The translations under genes and the position numbers were made by a program. Below, one piece after another: positions 13,701 to 22,804 of a stretch of 64,000 bases of DNA. Every line of letters begins with the position of its first letter. The first letter of the stretch is position 1. The notes beneath the pieces were generated by a model, which made no database searches, was not told the DNA's origin, and saw nothing but the letters and a program-made list of their open reading frames with translations. Source of the stretch: Bugula neritina (taxonomy: Eukaryota > Bryozoa > Gymnolaemata > Cheilostomatida > Bugulidae); assembly GCA_964035545.1 (NCBI GenBank), contig OZ037769.1, positions 6,196,429 to 6,260,428 of the forward strand, in the 5' to 3' direction.

Positions 13701-14664
13701 CAAATATTGAGATAGAGAGAAGTACAGAAGACTTTTTATAAAATGAAGATGGCAATTCTACAGCAATAGTATAGGTATGAAGATGTTGGAGATGAGTGAT
13801 CGGATAGAAATGAAAATAGTTACTGTCGTTGTATAGACAGACTGCTATGATGACCAGTATATAAACTGTGCAACTAAAAATATGCATATTGCAGATTGTT
13901 GCATGAAATAGTCAAAGTCCCAGTGCTAGAAACATGTTAGTGCAGGTATGCATCACCTCTCACATAAAACTATTAATAAACTGATGAAGCTGACAATAAA
14001 TTTATAATATAATTCAATAGCGAAGTGGTTTAATATCTCTGTACTCATGCTATTTTAGAGGAATACATTTCTACCTCTAAGTTAGATTGAATTTTAGTGA
14101 ACTTTTGTTATTTTCATTCACTCAAGTTTAGCTTTATCACCCTAAACTGTATAATATACATGTATATTGGCAGGTTTTACAGCAAAATCATCAAAATTGT
14201 GTTAAAATTATATATATTATGCAGCTTTATTAATAATACTCCACAAAATATAATAATTTTTTACAGTATGAAAGTTAAAACTGACCTTTGCACCATAAAA
14301 TGACTCCATGCATTTGACCACAGATCGATATTTTTTGAAGACTATCTTTCAGCTGGTTTGAGTAATTAGCCATGGCTTTGTCTATGCATAAGGCGAGGGC
14401 AGAAATGATAGACTGTGGGCATTGTTCACTTCCTGCGCCAAAATTTTCTGATGTGAAACTATCTTCAGAACTTTTAGGTTGTTGGTATTTTTGTTCAGCA
14501 TTAAAATCTATAAATATGGAGTTTTTCAAAGTCTCATCTCTCTGTGCACCTGCACTGTTACTGCTTCCATCACATTGATTCAAATTTTTTATACCAGCGA
14601 CTACTAGCTTAGTAGAAGTTGTTCCAATGTCAACTCCAAGTGATGCGTTTTTAATACCAATCAT
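7748..14664 (-). CDS. SHPK: Sedoheptulokinase (carbohydrate kinase-like), six exons
   Basis: Phosphorylates sedoheptulose to sedoheptulose 7-phosphate, feeding the pentose phosphate pathway; cytosolic FGGY-type kinase of the ASKHA fold. Exons (minus strand): 14664-14286, 10674-10495, 10144-9952, 9410-9235, 8694-8509, 8160-7748; all junctions are GT-AG and in phase, total 1527 nt, 508 aa (human about 478). Seen: phosphate-binding loop GVDIGTTSTK at residues 10-19, ISICGQMHGV in exon 1, LITWQDQRC in exon 2, SHQNAASWGYF in exon 3, AAGDSQCSVLS in exon 4, VLNIGTSCQ and ASMNGGNALASF in exon 5. The extra length is a Ser/Asn-rich insertion in exon 1 (about residues 25-80). An acceptor-like ttttag lies about 35 nt upstream of the ATG, so a 5' UTR intron is possible. 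Its 3.6-kb first intron contains an intronless aminotransferase gene. Confidence 0.92.
8233..8380. mobile_element. Foldback (hairpin) element in SHPK intron 5
   Basis: A 148-bp imperfect palindrome: the left arm (from tataagcagcttcc to about 8305) is matched by the reverse complement of the right arm (ending cttcttata), including gagtgca-tagtttg and the run of G's or C's. It looks like a short MITE. The segment at about 46330-46385 (gcactggtttgagaatctct) resembles one arm, which suggests a dispersed family. Confidence 0.5.
9708..9892 (+). mobile_element. tRNA-derived SINE, copy 1
   Basis: A 185-bp copy beginning with the A-box-like tggtctagaggtta and carrying the family core (ttaggaagagcatccagtc, then tgctcctgtgccccatctga, then caggggttttctcacaggga). 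It is flanked by a near-perfect 15-bp duplication atataaacttgaRat (9693-9707 and 9893-9907), which supports retroposition. Most of the tRNA half, including the B box, is missing compared with the copy at 62661. It lies in SHPK intron 3. Confidence 0.75.
10873..10878 (-). terminator. Possible poly(A) signal for the nested aminotransferase gene
   Basis: AATAAA on the minus strand, about 470 nt downstream of the aminotransferase stop and inside SHPK intron 1. Use is inferred only. Confidence 0.25.
11351..12742 (-). CDS. KYAT3: Kynurenine aminotransferase / cysteine-S-conjugate beta-lyase (KYAT3-like), intronless
   Basis: PLP enzyme of fold type I, class I/II aminotransferases: converts kynurenine plus a 2-oxo acid to kynurenate, and cleaves cysteine conjugates. 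A single uninterrupted frame of 463 codons. Seen: NLGQGFPNYPPP near residue 73, LNQYTRGFGHP near 102, the NTPNNPLGK motif at 222-230 with PLP-contacting Asn226, DEVYEW at 254-259 (Asp254, Tyr257), and the Schiff-base lysine Lys288 in SSAGKMFSATGWKLGW; RFCFFKDD near the C-terminus holds the carboxylate-binding Arg. The first about 45 residues are basic, Ser/Thr-rich and lack acids, like a mitochondrial presequence; internal Met40 or Met47 could give a cytosolic form. It resembles KYAT3 more than KYAT1 by eye. The gene is intronless and lies inside SHPK intron 1, same strand, suggesting a retrocopy that stayed functional. Confidence 0.93.
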   Translation of the reverse strand: MLSLRLVMIALSRISTLASTAICSTSRINLAYSKRLTRTMASSKLTMADRLQGNDKSVWVTFTELARTTGAVNLGQGFPNYPPPDYVCNALTKIGESGNFMLNQYTRGFGHPRLVSNIAKLYGKLHSRDIDPMTEVMVSAGAYESLFCIFQGLVNPGDEVIIIEPFFDCYEPMTKIAGGKPVFIPLRPSPSSSGENSSADWKLDPEELSSKFTSKTKLIILNTPNNPLGKVFTRPELELIADLCIKHDVACVADEVYEWMTYPGVEHIRIASLPGMWDRTITVSSAGKMFSATGWKLGWSVGPPHLLKSLMAVHQNCVYTCCTPLQEAVADGFELEINRLETNKEQSYMYTLPNVELLPKKNRMATMLKEAGLVPIIPEGGYFMLADWTKLGITDDQIEDGSDEPKDFKIVKWLTKEKKLATIPCSAFYGPEHKHLAENYIRFCFFKDDKTIEAAGEILKSFK

Positions 14665-14674
14665 CTTGATAGTT

Positions 14675-15649
14675 GCACTGTATTCAGCTGCTATCTAAAA
14701 TATAAAAATAATAAACTTTATTGTTTCATAAGCTACACGAAAATAAAAACAAATACTAGAGATTAAAGTCAAAAAACACCAATACTTAAACAATGTTATA
14801 TTTTTTTAAAACAAAAAAATTGATTGTGTGTCACTAGACTTTACAAAAACAATAACACAACTAAAATTTTAAATGTGTTGACCTCCAAAATTTTACAAAG
14901 CCATAAAGAAATTAAAAAATTTCCTAGATCATATTTTAGAGCATTTTTGATCAAATTTGTAGTTGTCGATTTTTTGCAAAACCAATGAGAAGCCTAGAAT
15001 TATTATAGCTTTTGCTAGTTAAATGCATAACATGGTATATATTATACATATTATAGGCATTAGGGTCAATGTATCGAGTATGTGACATTGAAATAACAAA
15101 TGGATAGTAATTATAGTAAGTATTTTGGAATGGTATTTCTGCAGATGTGAATAACATGAATTAGTTTATATATTTTCATTGAGTTGCCAAAATTCAGGAT
15201 AAAAAGCATAATATGTTTTTATGAAACCTTGCACGAGGAAAATATAGTAAATAACTTTGCTACATAACCAATGTAACAGATCTGCATAATGCAAACAAAC
15301 ATTGCTGACGTACTGCTATAGCCTCAAAATTTGAAAAAATCTTTAGCTCAAGACTTTAAAACCATATGAGTATCATTCTGGTACTACATCTAGTTGCCAT
15401 CAAGAATGAACCAAATGCAAAGAGCAACTACACCACAACTCATTAAACTACAACTTTTTGCAGAAATTTTTAGCAAAATACATGTTCAAACAGCAACTTA
15501 ACTTTAATCTGCTTAGCTTTGCTACAAAACATTAACATATGCATATTATAACTATAAAACTATATTTTTGAATTTATGATTACGGTCGTAATAATTATTT
15601 TACTCATTAATCATTGTAATAACGTAATTCTTAACTACTAGTATGCAGA
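14675..15649. other. No gene seen
   Basis: A+T-rich upstream flank of SHPK. No promoter element, RNA gene or repeat could be supported. Confidence 0.4.
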
Positions 15650-16355
15650 AGTGTTCCAGAAGGACATCAACGCTGTCTATGAGTGGTATATATAAAGCAG
15701 AAAAAGCCCTTCAATGAAAAGAAATGCCAGGCAATTAACTTTGGTAAAGCAACCCCTATACCACATTCCAAACTCAGTACCACATGCCTTTTGTGGGCAG
15801 AAACACCAAATACCTTGTGGTAACAATCCAGTCAGACCTAAGATTTTACCAGCACATAGATAAGAAGTGTATCAAATCCCTGAAAGTCCTTAGAGAAATC
15901 AAGCACTTGATGTATGATGGCCCAAAGGAGGCTAAGCTACTGGCTTACACAAGTTTATGCAGATCTACACTTGATTACGCAGATATGGTTTGGGATCCTG
16001 CGACTAGAAGCAAGGGGCGTGATATAAAGCTGGTCCAAAACAGCGCCATACAGTTCAGATGCAATGTAACTAAGGCTAGGAATGAGATAGGACTCTGGTC
16101 GCTGGAAGACAAAGGAAAAAATCATCGACTGTGTTTACTGGCTCAAATTCTTTAGAGTGAGGAGCAGCACCGAACTCTATTCAGAGCCTATGATGAGATT
16201 ATTCAGCTTGTAACTGTAGCTACTTGGACAGCTTCCAGAAGAGAGCTTATCTCGATGTCAGCTAAAAAAGCATGTTTCACACAGACAATTCGTGAGATGC
16301 ACGGAACATATAACAAACAATTACACAGCAAATACTGTAGCAAGTGTTAATCCTG
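15650..16355 (+). mobile_element. LINE reverse-transcriptase C-terminal fragment
   Basis: Broken plus-strand frames encode the end of a non-LTR polymerase: FQKDINAVYEWY (15655-15690), then after a stop an open stretch 15784-16155 with KYLVVTIQSDLRF, KLLAYTSLCRSTLDYADMVW and NEIGLWSLEDK, then after another stop SEEQHRTLFRAYDEI (16156-16200). Stops and frameshifts make it a pseudogene. The ending EEQHRTL...AYDEI matches EEQHPTL...AYEDFL in the fragment at 44430-45640, so both belong to one family. Confidence 0.85.
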
Positions 16356-16679
16356 GCTCAACATAAGTTTTCACTAGATCTAGAAGCTTTCCTATAGACA
16401 TTTCAGTTGCTGCGGAAGTCCTACCTCAACTGAGGTAATAAACTGAGATAATTGAATGCAAACAGAATCAAGAGGCAAGATCAAAAAATGTGTTAGTTCA
16501 AGTTTAACTTGACACATAATGATAAAACCAAAAATCAAAATTAAAGTAAAACAAAGTGAAAATGAAACTCAAACTGTAAGTAAAACAACTTCAAGAGTTA
16601 AAGTTTACCAACTATGAAATTTAAGTTACAAGTTACAATGATTCGTTAACTACTCCTAGTCTTGCTTATACTTATAGAC

Positions 16680-18000
16680 TATAGCCATATTGATATTCGT
16701 ATTGATCATGATGTATACTAATAGTAATAGTAATACAGTATATTATCATCAATATGGTATGACTATGAGTATCAGTATGAGCCTATACAAAAAATTAAAA
16801 AACGGTCATTTTCAAAATGAATATGGAAATCAACTTTATTTTAAAAATAATCGACAGAAAAGCTGAACCATAGTTCTATAATTTAAATTTGCATAATGAT
16901 AATCATTAAAAAAAAGTCTTATACGTTATATGATTACTACTATAAGGTAATAAAGGTGATTGTAGTCGAAGTTTTGTCTATAATATAGGCTGCTGTGTGG
17001 TCAGTGGTCGGTCTTTCATCGTTGAAATGAAAATGTGCTTATGTTTATATTACAAAAACGCCTTGTGAGTGGTCACTTCGAAATTTTCATAGAACAGTGA
17101 TGTGGAAGGCGACGTTTAAAATATCGATATTTAATTTGTTTTAAATGATGGAATGCGACACAAACACTGCTTTAAATTTACGCGCGGTGCTCGCTTATGC
17201 CGTATTCAGAGCTAGATTTGGTTACACAACTACCAGCACCACGCTGTCTACCTTGTACTTATACTTGCATTCTACAACGATTAGATTACTCTCAGTAACA
17301 TCAGTATAATATTCTATAAATTTGAAAGTCGAAGTGCATGCACATAAGATTATAACCAAGTATTTTAGCAACTAATACTATGATCATTAAATTTAATCAT
17401 AATCAAATTGAATATCAATATGATATTGATAATGAATATCAATATCAATATCAATATGAATATGTCATTGTGATTGGAATTGTCGTTCACGTTGTAATTG
17501 ATATTCATATTCATATTCATATTGATAATGATTAATCCTTAGATTTAATGATTATCATTGACATGTGATAGTGATTAATATTAATATTTATATTATCACT
17601 TTATCATCACCATTATCATTATGATTATCACGTCATACTGATTCTCAGATCTTATCTACTCTGCAAAGATGAAATGCATCATCATGATCAATATCATCAT
17701 CATGCATTGCCTTTTCTTGATCTGACACTGATAGTGATACTTGTACAATGTACATAGTCATACTCATACTCATAGTGATACTGATAGTGAGACTGGTACT
17801 TCAAGTTCATAGTTGGTCATACTCACCAATAATTTACGGGCATAATGATATTCATATTGAATTTGATATTGATAAGCCTCATATAATGATTATGATTAAA
17901 TTTAATAATTATCAATACCATTAATCATAATGATTATGATTATCATCATCACTTAATCATTATGATGATGATATTCATCACCATCATTAAGTTTAACTGA
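16680..18000. repeat. Degenerate hexamer-repeat blocks (16680-16790, 17380-18000)
   Basis: Tracts of drifting units (gatatt, aatatc, attatc, atgatt, atcatc, gatact) with runs such as aatatcaatatcaatatg. Both a unit and its reverse complement occur. Between the blocks, 16790-17380, I see nothing assignable. Confidence 0.6.
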
Positions 18001-18239
18001 ATCAGAATATATTGTAAAACTTCTCTTTTTCCTGAGCTAAAATTCCTATTTTTTGTTAAATCAATTATAGAATGTAACTTAAACTATCACTATGTAACTG
18101 TATGTGTAATTAATATAAGGATTTTACTTTTAGAATTTATTAATAATACTTATAATATTAATAATAATATTAGTAAGTTGTAGAAGAGTTCACAACTAGT
18201 ACTACTAGTTGTAGTTAAGCCAAGCTTATGAGTAGTTAT

Positions 18240-18759
18240 CAGGTTTGGGGTAAATCACTAATTATAAATTGTAATTGGTTGTAATTAATTACATTTTTTC
18301 AAGTAATTGAAGGTAGTTTGTAATTAATGTATAAAAATTGTAATTGTAATTAATTATGTAACTAATGTAATTGATTTTTACAATTACTTTATAGTTACAT
18401 AACGATTATCTAGATTTTTAAATCTTATAAAATTCATACTTTTCCTACCATGCATACTGGTTAATAAAAAGTTTAAGTAATTGAGTGTAGTATTGTGTCA
18501 CCTTATTAGTTACTGTTGAGAACAAAGTAGGTTCTCCGCTGTCAAAATTGCCTGGGTAGTTGGACCCCAAAAGTGAAATCATATAACTTCCATTTGTCCT
18601 TTGTGAGAACAAAAGTAATAATAACTGTAATTAATTACATTACCATTTAATTGTAGTTGTAACTAATTACATTAATTTTAACTGTAATTATAATTGTAAT
18701 TGACAAATTTTTATGTAATTGTAATTAATTACATTCATATGTAATTGACCCAAACCCTG
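18240..18759. mobile_element. hAT-type non-autonomous element, 520 bp, with perfect 8-bp target duplication
   Basis: Terminal inverted repeats caggtttggggtaaatcac and (reverse complement of the right end) cagggtttgggtcaattac; inner parts are rich in taattaattac on both sides. Flanked by perfect 8-bp duplications gtagttat at 18232-18239 and 18760-18767. The CAGG-start ends plus 8-bp duplication are diagnostic of the hAT superfamily. No coding capacity, so it depends on a transposase elsewhere. The clean duplication suggests a fairly young insertion. Confidence 0.85.
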
Positions 18760-18767
18760 GTAGTTAT

Positions 18768-19800
18768 ATCATTGGGTTGCCAATCCAATCATTTTGAATA
18801 ATTGTGGCTAATGACTAATGAGGCAATTTTTTCCTGAAATTGAAGCTAAAAGCATTTTGAATCATACAGTTATTAATAAAAAAATAAAGCAATTAGCATT
18901 TTGTTTAAACTTTTTAGTTAAATTTTTAGTTCAATTTAAAATAAATATAATTTTACATTTAATAATAATTGTCACAAAAATGTAAATGTTAATTTAAATA
19001 CTAATCAACCATATGTAAATAATATTAAGTAGATCTAAATTCTAAATCAATAAATTGAGTGTTAAAGTACAGGATAGAAGCTTTATGCAAACCTTAACAT
19101 ATAAGTCACCAAAGTTAGTTGACTTTAAAATTGATCATTTAGTTTTACAGCATAATTATGTTTTAGAATGCTACGCCTGTGTAAGTGAATGTGTATTTTT
19201 ATAAGGAATGAAAGAGTGTAATAATTATATATTTAATAGGTGAAGTAGTTTTTTGATAAAAGATGTGCTTGCAATCGAAAGATCAATCATTGTTTCTTAT
19301 ATTAACATTAGTCTATTACAAATTGATTGGTTGTCAGTAAAAAGTTCAAAACAATAGTAAGATGATTTGAAAATAAACCATTCTATGGGAATTTCCTTGC
19401 TTTAAATATTTAAAAATATCTCTAGGCTCAATTAATAAGCTGTCAATTTACTTGATACGTTGACAATTTATATTTTCTCTTACTTTAATAGAATTGTTAG
19501 TAACCACTGTCTATTTTAATAAAATTATGCTGATTTGTATTATATATCCTTTTATTATAATAGAGCATTTTACTGCATATCTATGCAAATAATTTGTTAT
19601 CTAAAGTGGCATTATAACTGCAGGCTTATTTGAAGGGTATTTCATTTGAGTGTGTTCTTATTTTATCATGATGTTTACAAAGTCTAAGTTGTTAGATGGT
19701 GTTGTGTTTTGCAGTTGTTGACTGTTTTTACTGCAGTCTATGCTCGTAACAATTCATGTTTCTATTTTTAGAGTCCTTATAGTACACAGAATATTTTGCA
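18768..19800. other. A+T-rich flank upstream of LYRM4, no gene seen
   Basis: Presumed 5' flank of LYRM4. No recognisable element; the transcription start cannot be placed. Confidence 0.4.
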
Positions 19801-21185
19801 ATGGTGTCTCGCATCTACGTTCTATCTTTATATCACAAGCTGCTAAGGGAAGGAAGCAAGTTTCACAACTACAACTTTAGGTAAGTGGAAAGTAGTTATG
19901 GAGGTTACATGGTTAAACCTTACTAATATACCAAGTGGAAGTTTCATGGTTAAATCTTACTAATATACTAAACAGTTTATACGTGAAACTTATGGTACAA
20001 GTCCCGGATGATTGATGTAAAAGATTTGAGATTTTTTTCTGCAGTTTCTGCCAAGACCAATTTCATGCTCTTCTTTTAACTACTAATTGCTATATATCTA
20101 TGTTTTGGTTTATTTTCATGTAATGCCTCAGTGCATTAGCTAGTTGTTTCAATTTATGAGGCTATTGGCAGCCTGAAGCAATTATGTTTGCTGTTTATTG
20201 AAGAGAGTACACATTGCGAAGAACTAGAGATGCTTTTAAAGTAAACAAAAGTGAAACTGACCCTACCAAAATGAAAAGTCTTGTAGAAGAAGCAGAGAAA
20301 AATCTGGCCATGCTTCAAAGACAGGTAAATATGTTTGTTATAAACTCTGATTTTAGACCTCTTGTCTTAGTCTACTGTTTGATATGTATTTTGTTTATTG
20401 TAACTGTTGGTACTTTGTGCCATTTGGATTAAGAGAACTTCAGAGTTTTAATAAAATTAATGAATCTATGCATAACACACATATGCACATGCTTACACAC
20501 ATACGCATTCACAGGCAGTATGGAAACTATTTTGTTGCCATCTGTGATTTGAAAATACAAATATTTTATTCTTTTTTTCAACTGTTTACTGTTATAGCTT
20601 TTTATCACCACTTTAAAACTGTTCAACGATTTGTCCACAGTTTATGTGAACCAACAATTACAAAAATGAGTTGATAGATTAAAATGACAAGTTTTTTAAA
20701 ATAGGATTTTTTCTGCAAAGTTTGTGCACTCAGTTGGAAAAGAGGAATGCTTTGTGTGGTAGTTGTTTGTGTGTAGAAACTGATTTCTTAGGCGTTAACT
20801 GGTTTCAAAAAACGTCTGTCTATCTTTCTAGTTTAAATTTAGAAAATTATTAATTTTAAAGTGTTATCAGTTTTTTAACAGCAGAAAAATTTAAAATAAA
20901 CATGAGCAATTTTGATGAAATAAATATCTGTTGTTTCATCAAAAATATCTCCATGTGGACTAATCTTTAGTTTTTCTATTTAATTCATGAGCTAATTTAA
21001 TGTAAGTTATTGTTTAACATTCATTAATTTTGATTTCTACTAATTAATTGTCGAAGATTATAGTTCTATTACTGAGTACTGGACAATAAAATTCTGCTCT
21101 GTTGTAGGTGATGTTAGGAAATGCTTTCTCTCATGAATCCGTTATGAACAGAGAGTTCTCCAAGACTAAAGTGCCTCCTACATGA
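19801..21185 (+). CDS. LYRM4: LYR motif-containing protein 4 (ISD11), three exons
   Basis: Small mitochondrial matrix protein that binds and stabilises the cysteine desulfurase NFS1 (with acyl carrier protein) in Fe-S cluster assembly. Exons 19801-19880, 20204-20324 and 21108-21185 join in phase (donors gtaagt and gtaaat; acceptors ttgaag and gttgtag) to 279 nt, 92 aa; human is 91. Seen: helix 1 with SLYHKLLREGSKFHNYNFR at residues 9-27, then YTLRRTRDAFKVNK, the helix with LVEEAEKNLAMLQRQV, and the end KVPPT, all matching ISD11 in order. The odd point is that the eponymous L-Y-R reads L10-Y11-H12 here. Intron 1 begins with a partial duplication of its own donor region (19882-19977). A poly(A) signal follows at 21570. 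Confidence 0.93.
19882..19977. repeat. Two-copy tandem duplication at the LYRM4 intron 1 donor
   Basis: The segment aagtggaa...catggttaaaccttactaatatac is repeated with small changes right behind the donor gtaagtgg. It is the smallest case of the intron-edge repeats seen across the window. Confidence 0.6.
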
Positions 21186-21569
21186 GTTTTATTTTATCTG
21201 TTGTAAAGAATTATTTAGACTTGGAATTCAAATTATACTCCTTTTAATCTGCTATTTAATCAGCAGTTTTAAGAAGTTGAATCAAGTTTGTGCATTTTAA
21301 CAACGGATTCTATAGCCAAAATTGTATTACGTTCATGTAATGTATTATTTATATAGAATTTACATCTTTCTACCTTGAGAAATAATATAATGTAAGTCTG
21401 AAATAATACAATTGATGTTTTTACTTCTATTCAGGCTATATTCATGTTTTGAAATATTAATACTTGTAACTGAAAACTGTTGTGGAAGTTGTAGATTTGT
21501 AAATCAAAATTACATCGCAAGCTGGAATAATGCTTAACGTGTTGTATGGGTAAAATGTATATTGATATA

Positions 21570-21575
21570 AATAAA
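21570..21575 (+). terminator. Poly(A) signal of LYRM4
   Basis: AATAAA 385 nt downstream of the LYRM4 stop codon, the first canonical hexamer in a plausible position; use is inferred. Confidence 0.5.
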
Positions 21576-21579
21576 TTTC

Positions 21580-22804
21580 ATATTCTACACTCATTTCTTA
21601 TTTTGTATAGTCTTAAAACGTACAAATTGTATTGAAAGTTATACCTGTGTGCAATATGACCGATAGTTGCTATTAAATGAAAGTGCCAAAAATGTTTTCA
21701 TTTGTTTGTTTTTGCTAAACGGTTTTTAGAGAACACAACTTCAACAATGTTGTACCAACAGTTTCAGTAAAAAAGAGAAGCAAAGTTATTCGCTAGCAAA
21801 CTTAACCTTAGATTTTCAAACCCACTATATCTTGTGTATAATACAATGACTTCTTGTGAGCGATAACTGAGTAGTCCGCAGCTTGGTTGGAAACATTAAA
21901 CTTTTTGTTTACGCTCAAAGGTCACTTCTTCAGAAGGCCTGGAAGTAAAAGGAGACGAAGTCAATCGCAGGATTTCATTTTGCAAGTAGTATGTATATGA
22001 ATACTCGTTTGTCAATTATATGTCTATTATTTTATCAATTAGGAATGACCGACTAATCTTTTGTGACCTATAATGATTATTTGAATAGTTTTTCATGTTA
22101 TTCCTAGTCTTACCGATGGCGGTTACCCTGGGCCTGTGGCCTGTCCCTTGTCAGTTGTCACTGTGAGTGTGACTGTGCTATAAAATAACTATAAGAAATT
22201 TTCAAGTAAAAATAGATGATCATGCTACCGTTGTCATAGATGTAGTAATAATAACAGTGAATAAAATACTGTTTTACTATTGGTGTAGTGATAAGCTAAA
22301 ATAAAAATATAAATTAAAATTGTGTTACTGAATTTAATTTAATATGTAGGATTTTATCTGCCTAGATATTACTATTAGTATTACTATTACAGCAATACTA
22401 TTAGTATTAGTGTTGAGTTACTTACTTTTATTCTTATAGTTATAGTAATAGTATAAGTATTACAGTCGAAATTTTGAACTTTAACTTGTATTACTATTAG
22501 TATAAATATAACAAATATATGATTATAATAATATTATATTTAAATATTAGACAAACGTTTTATTTTGATGTTGAATTATATTGTCAAATCCGATGCATCT
22601 GTATATATTATAAATATGATAGCCCCTTTACAGTTTTTTTTTAAAAGACAAAGTATTTTCAACATGAATATTAGCTTATCAATGTGACCATAAAGCCAAG
22701 CTAAGCAAAATATAACATCTCTTCATATGATTAATTTATTAATTCTTCATTTTCATTGCACATTTTAATGTCAAGCTTTTGATGCTTTTCAGTCTTGACT
22801 GAGA
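21580..22804. other. Intergenic DNA between LYRM4 and acyl-CoA oxidase
   Basis: Mostly unassigned. 22370-22530 is another short block of the attact/attagt-type degenerate repeat. No RNA gene or exon supported. Confidence 0.4.
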
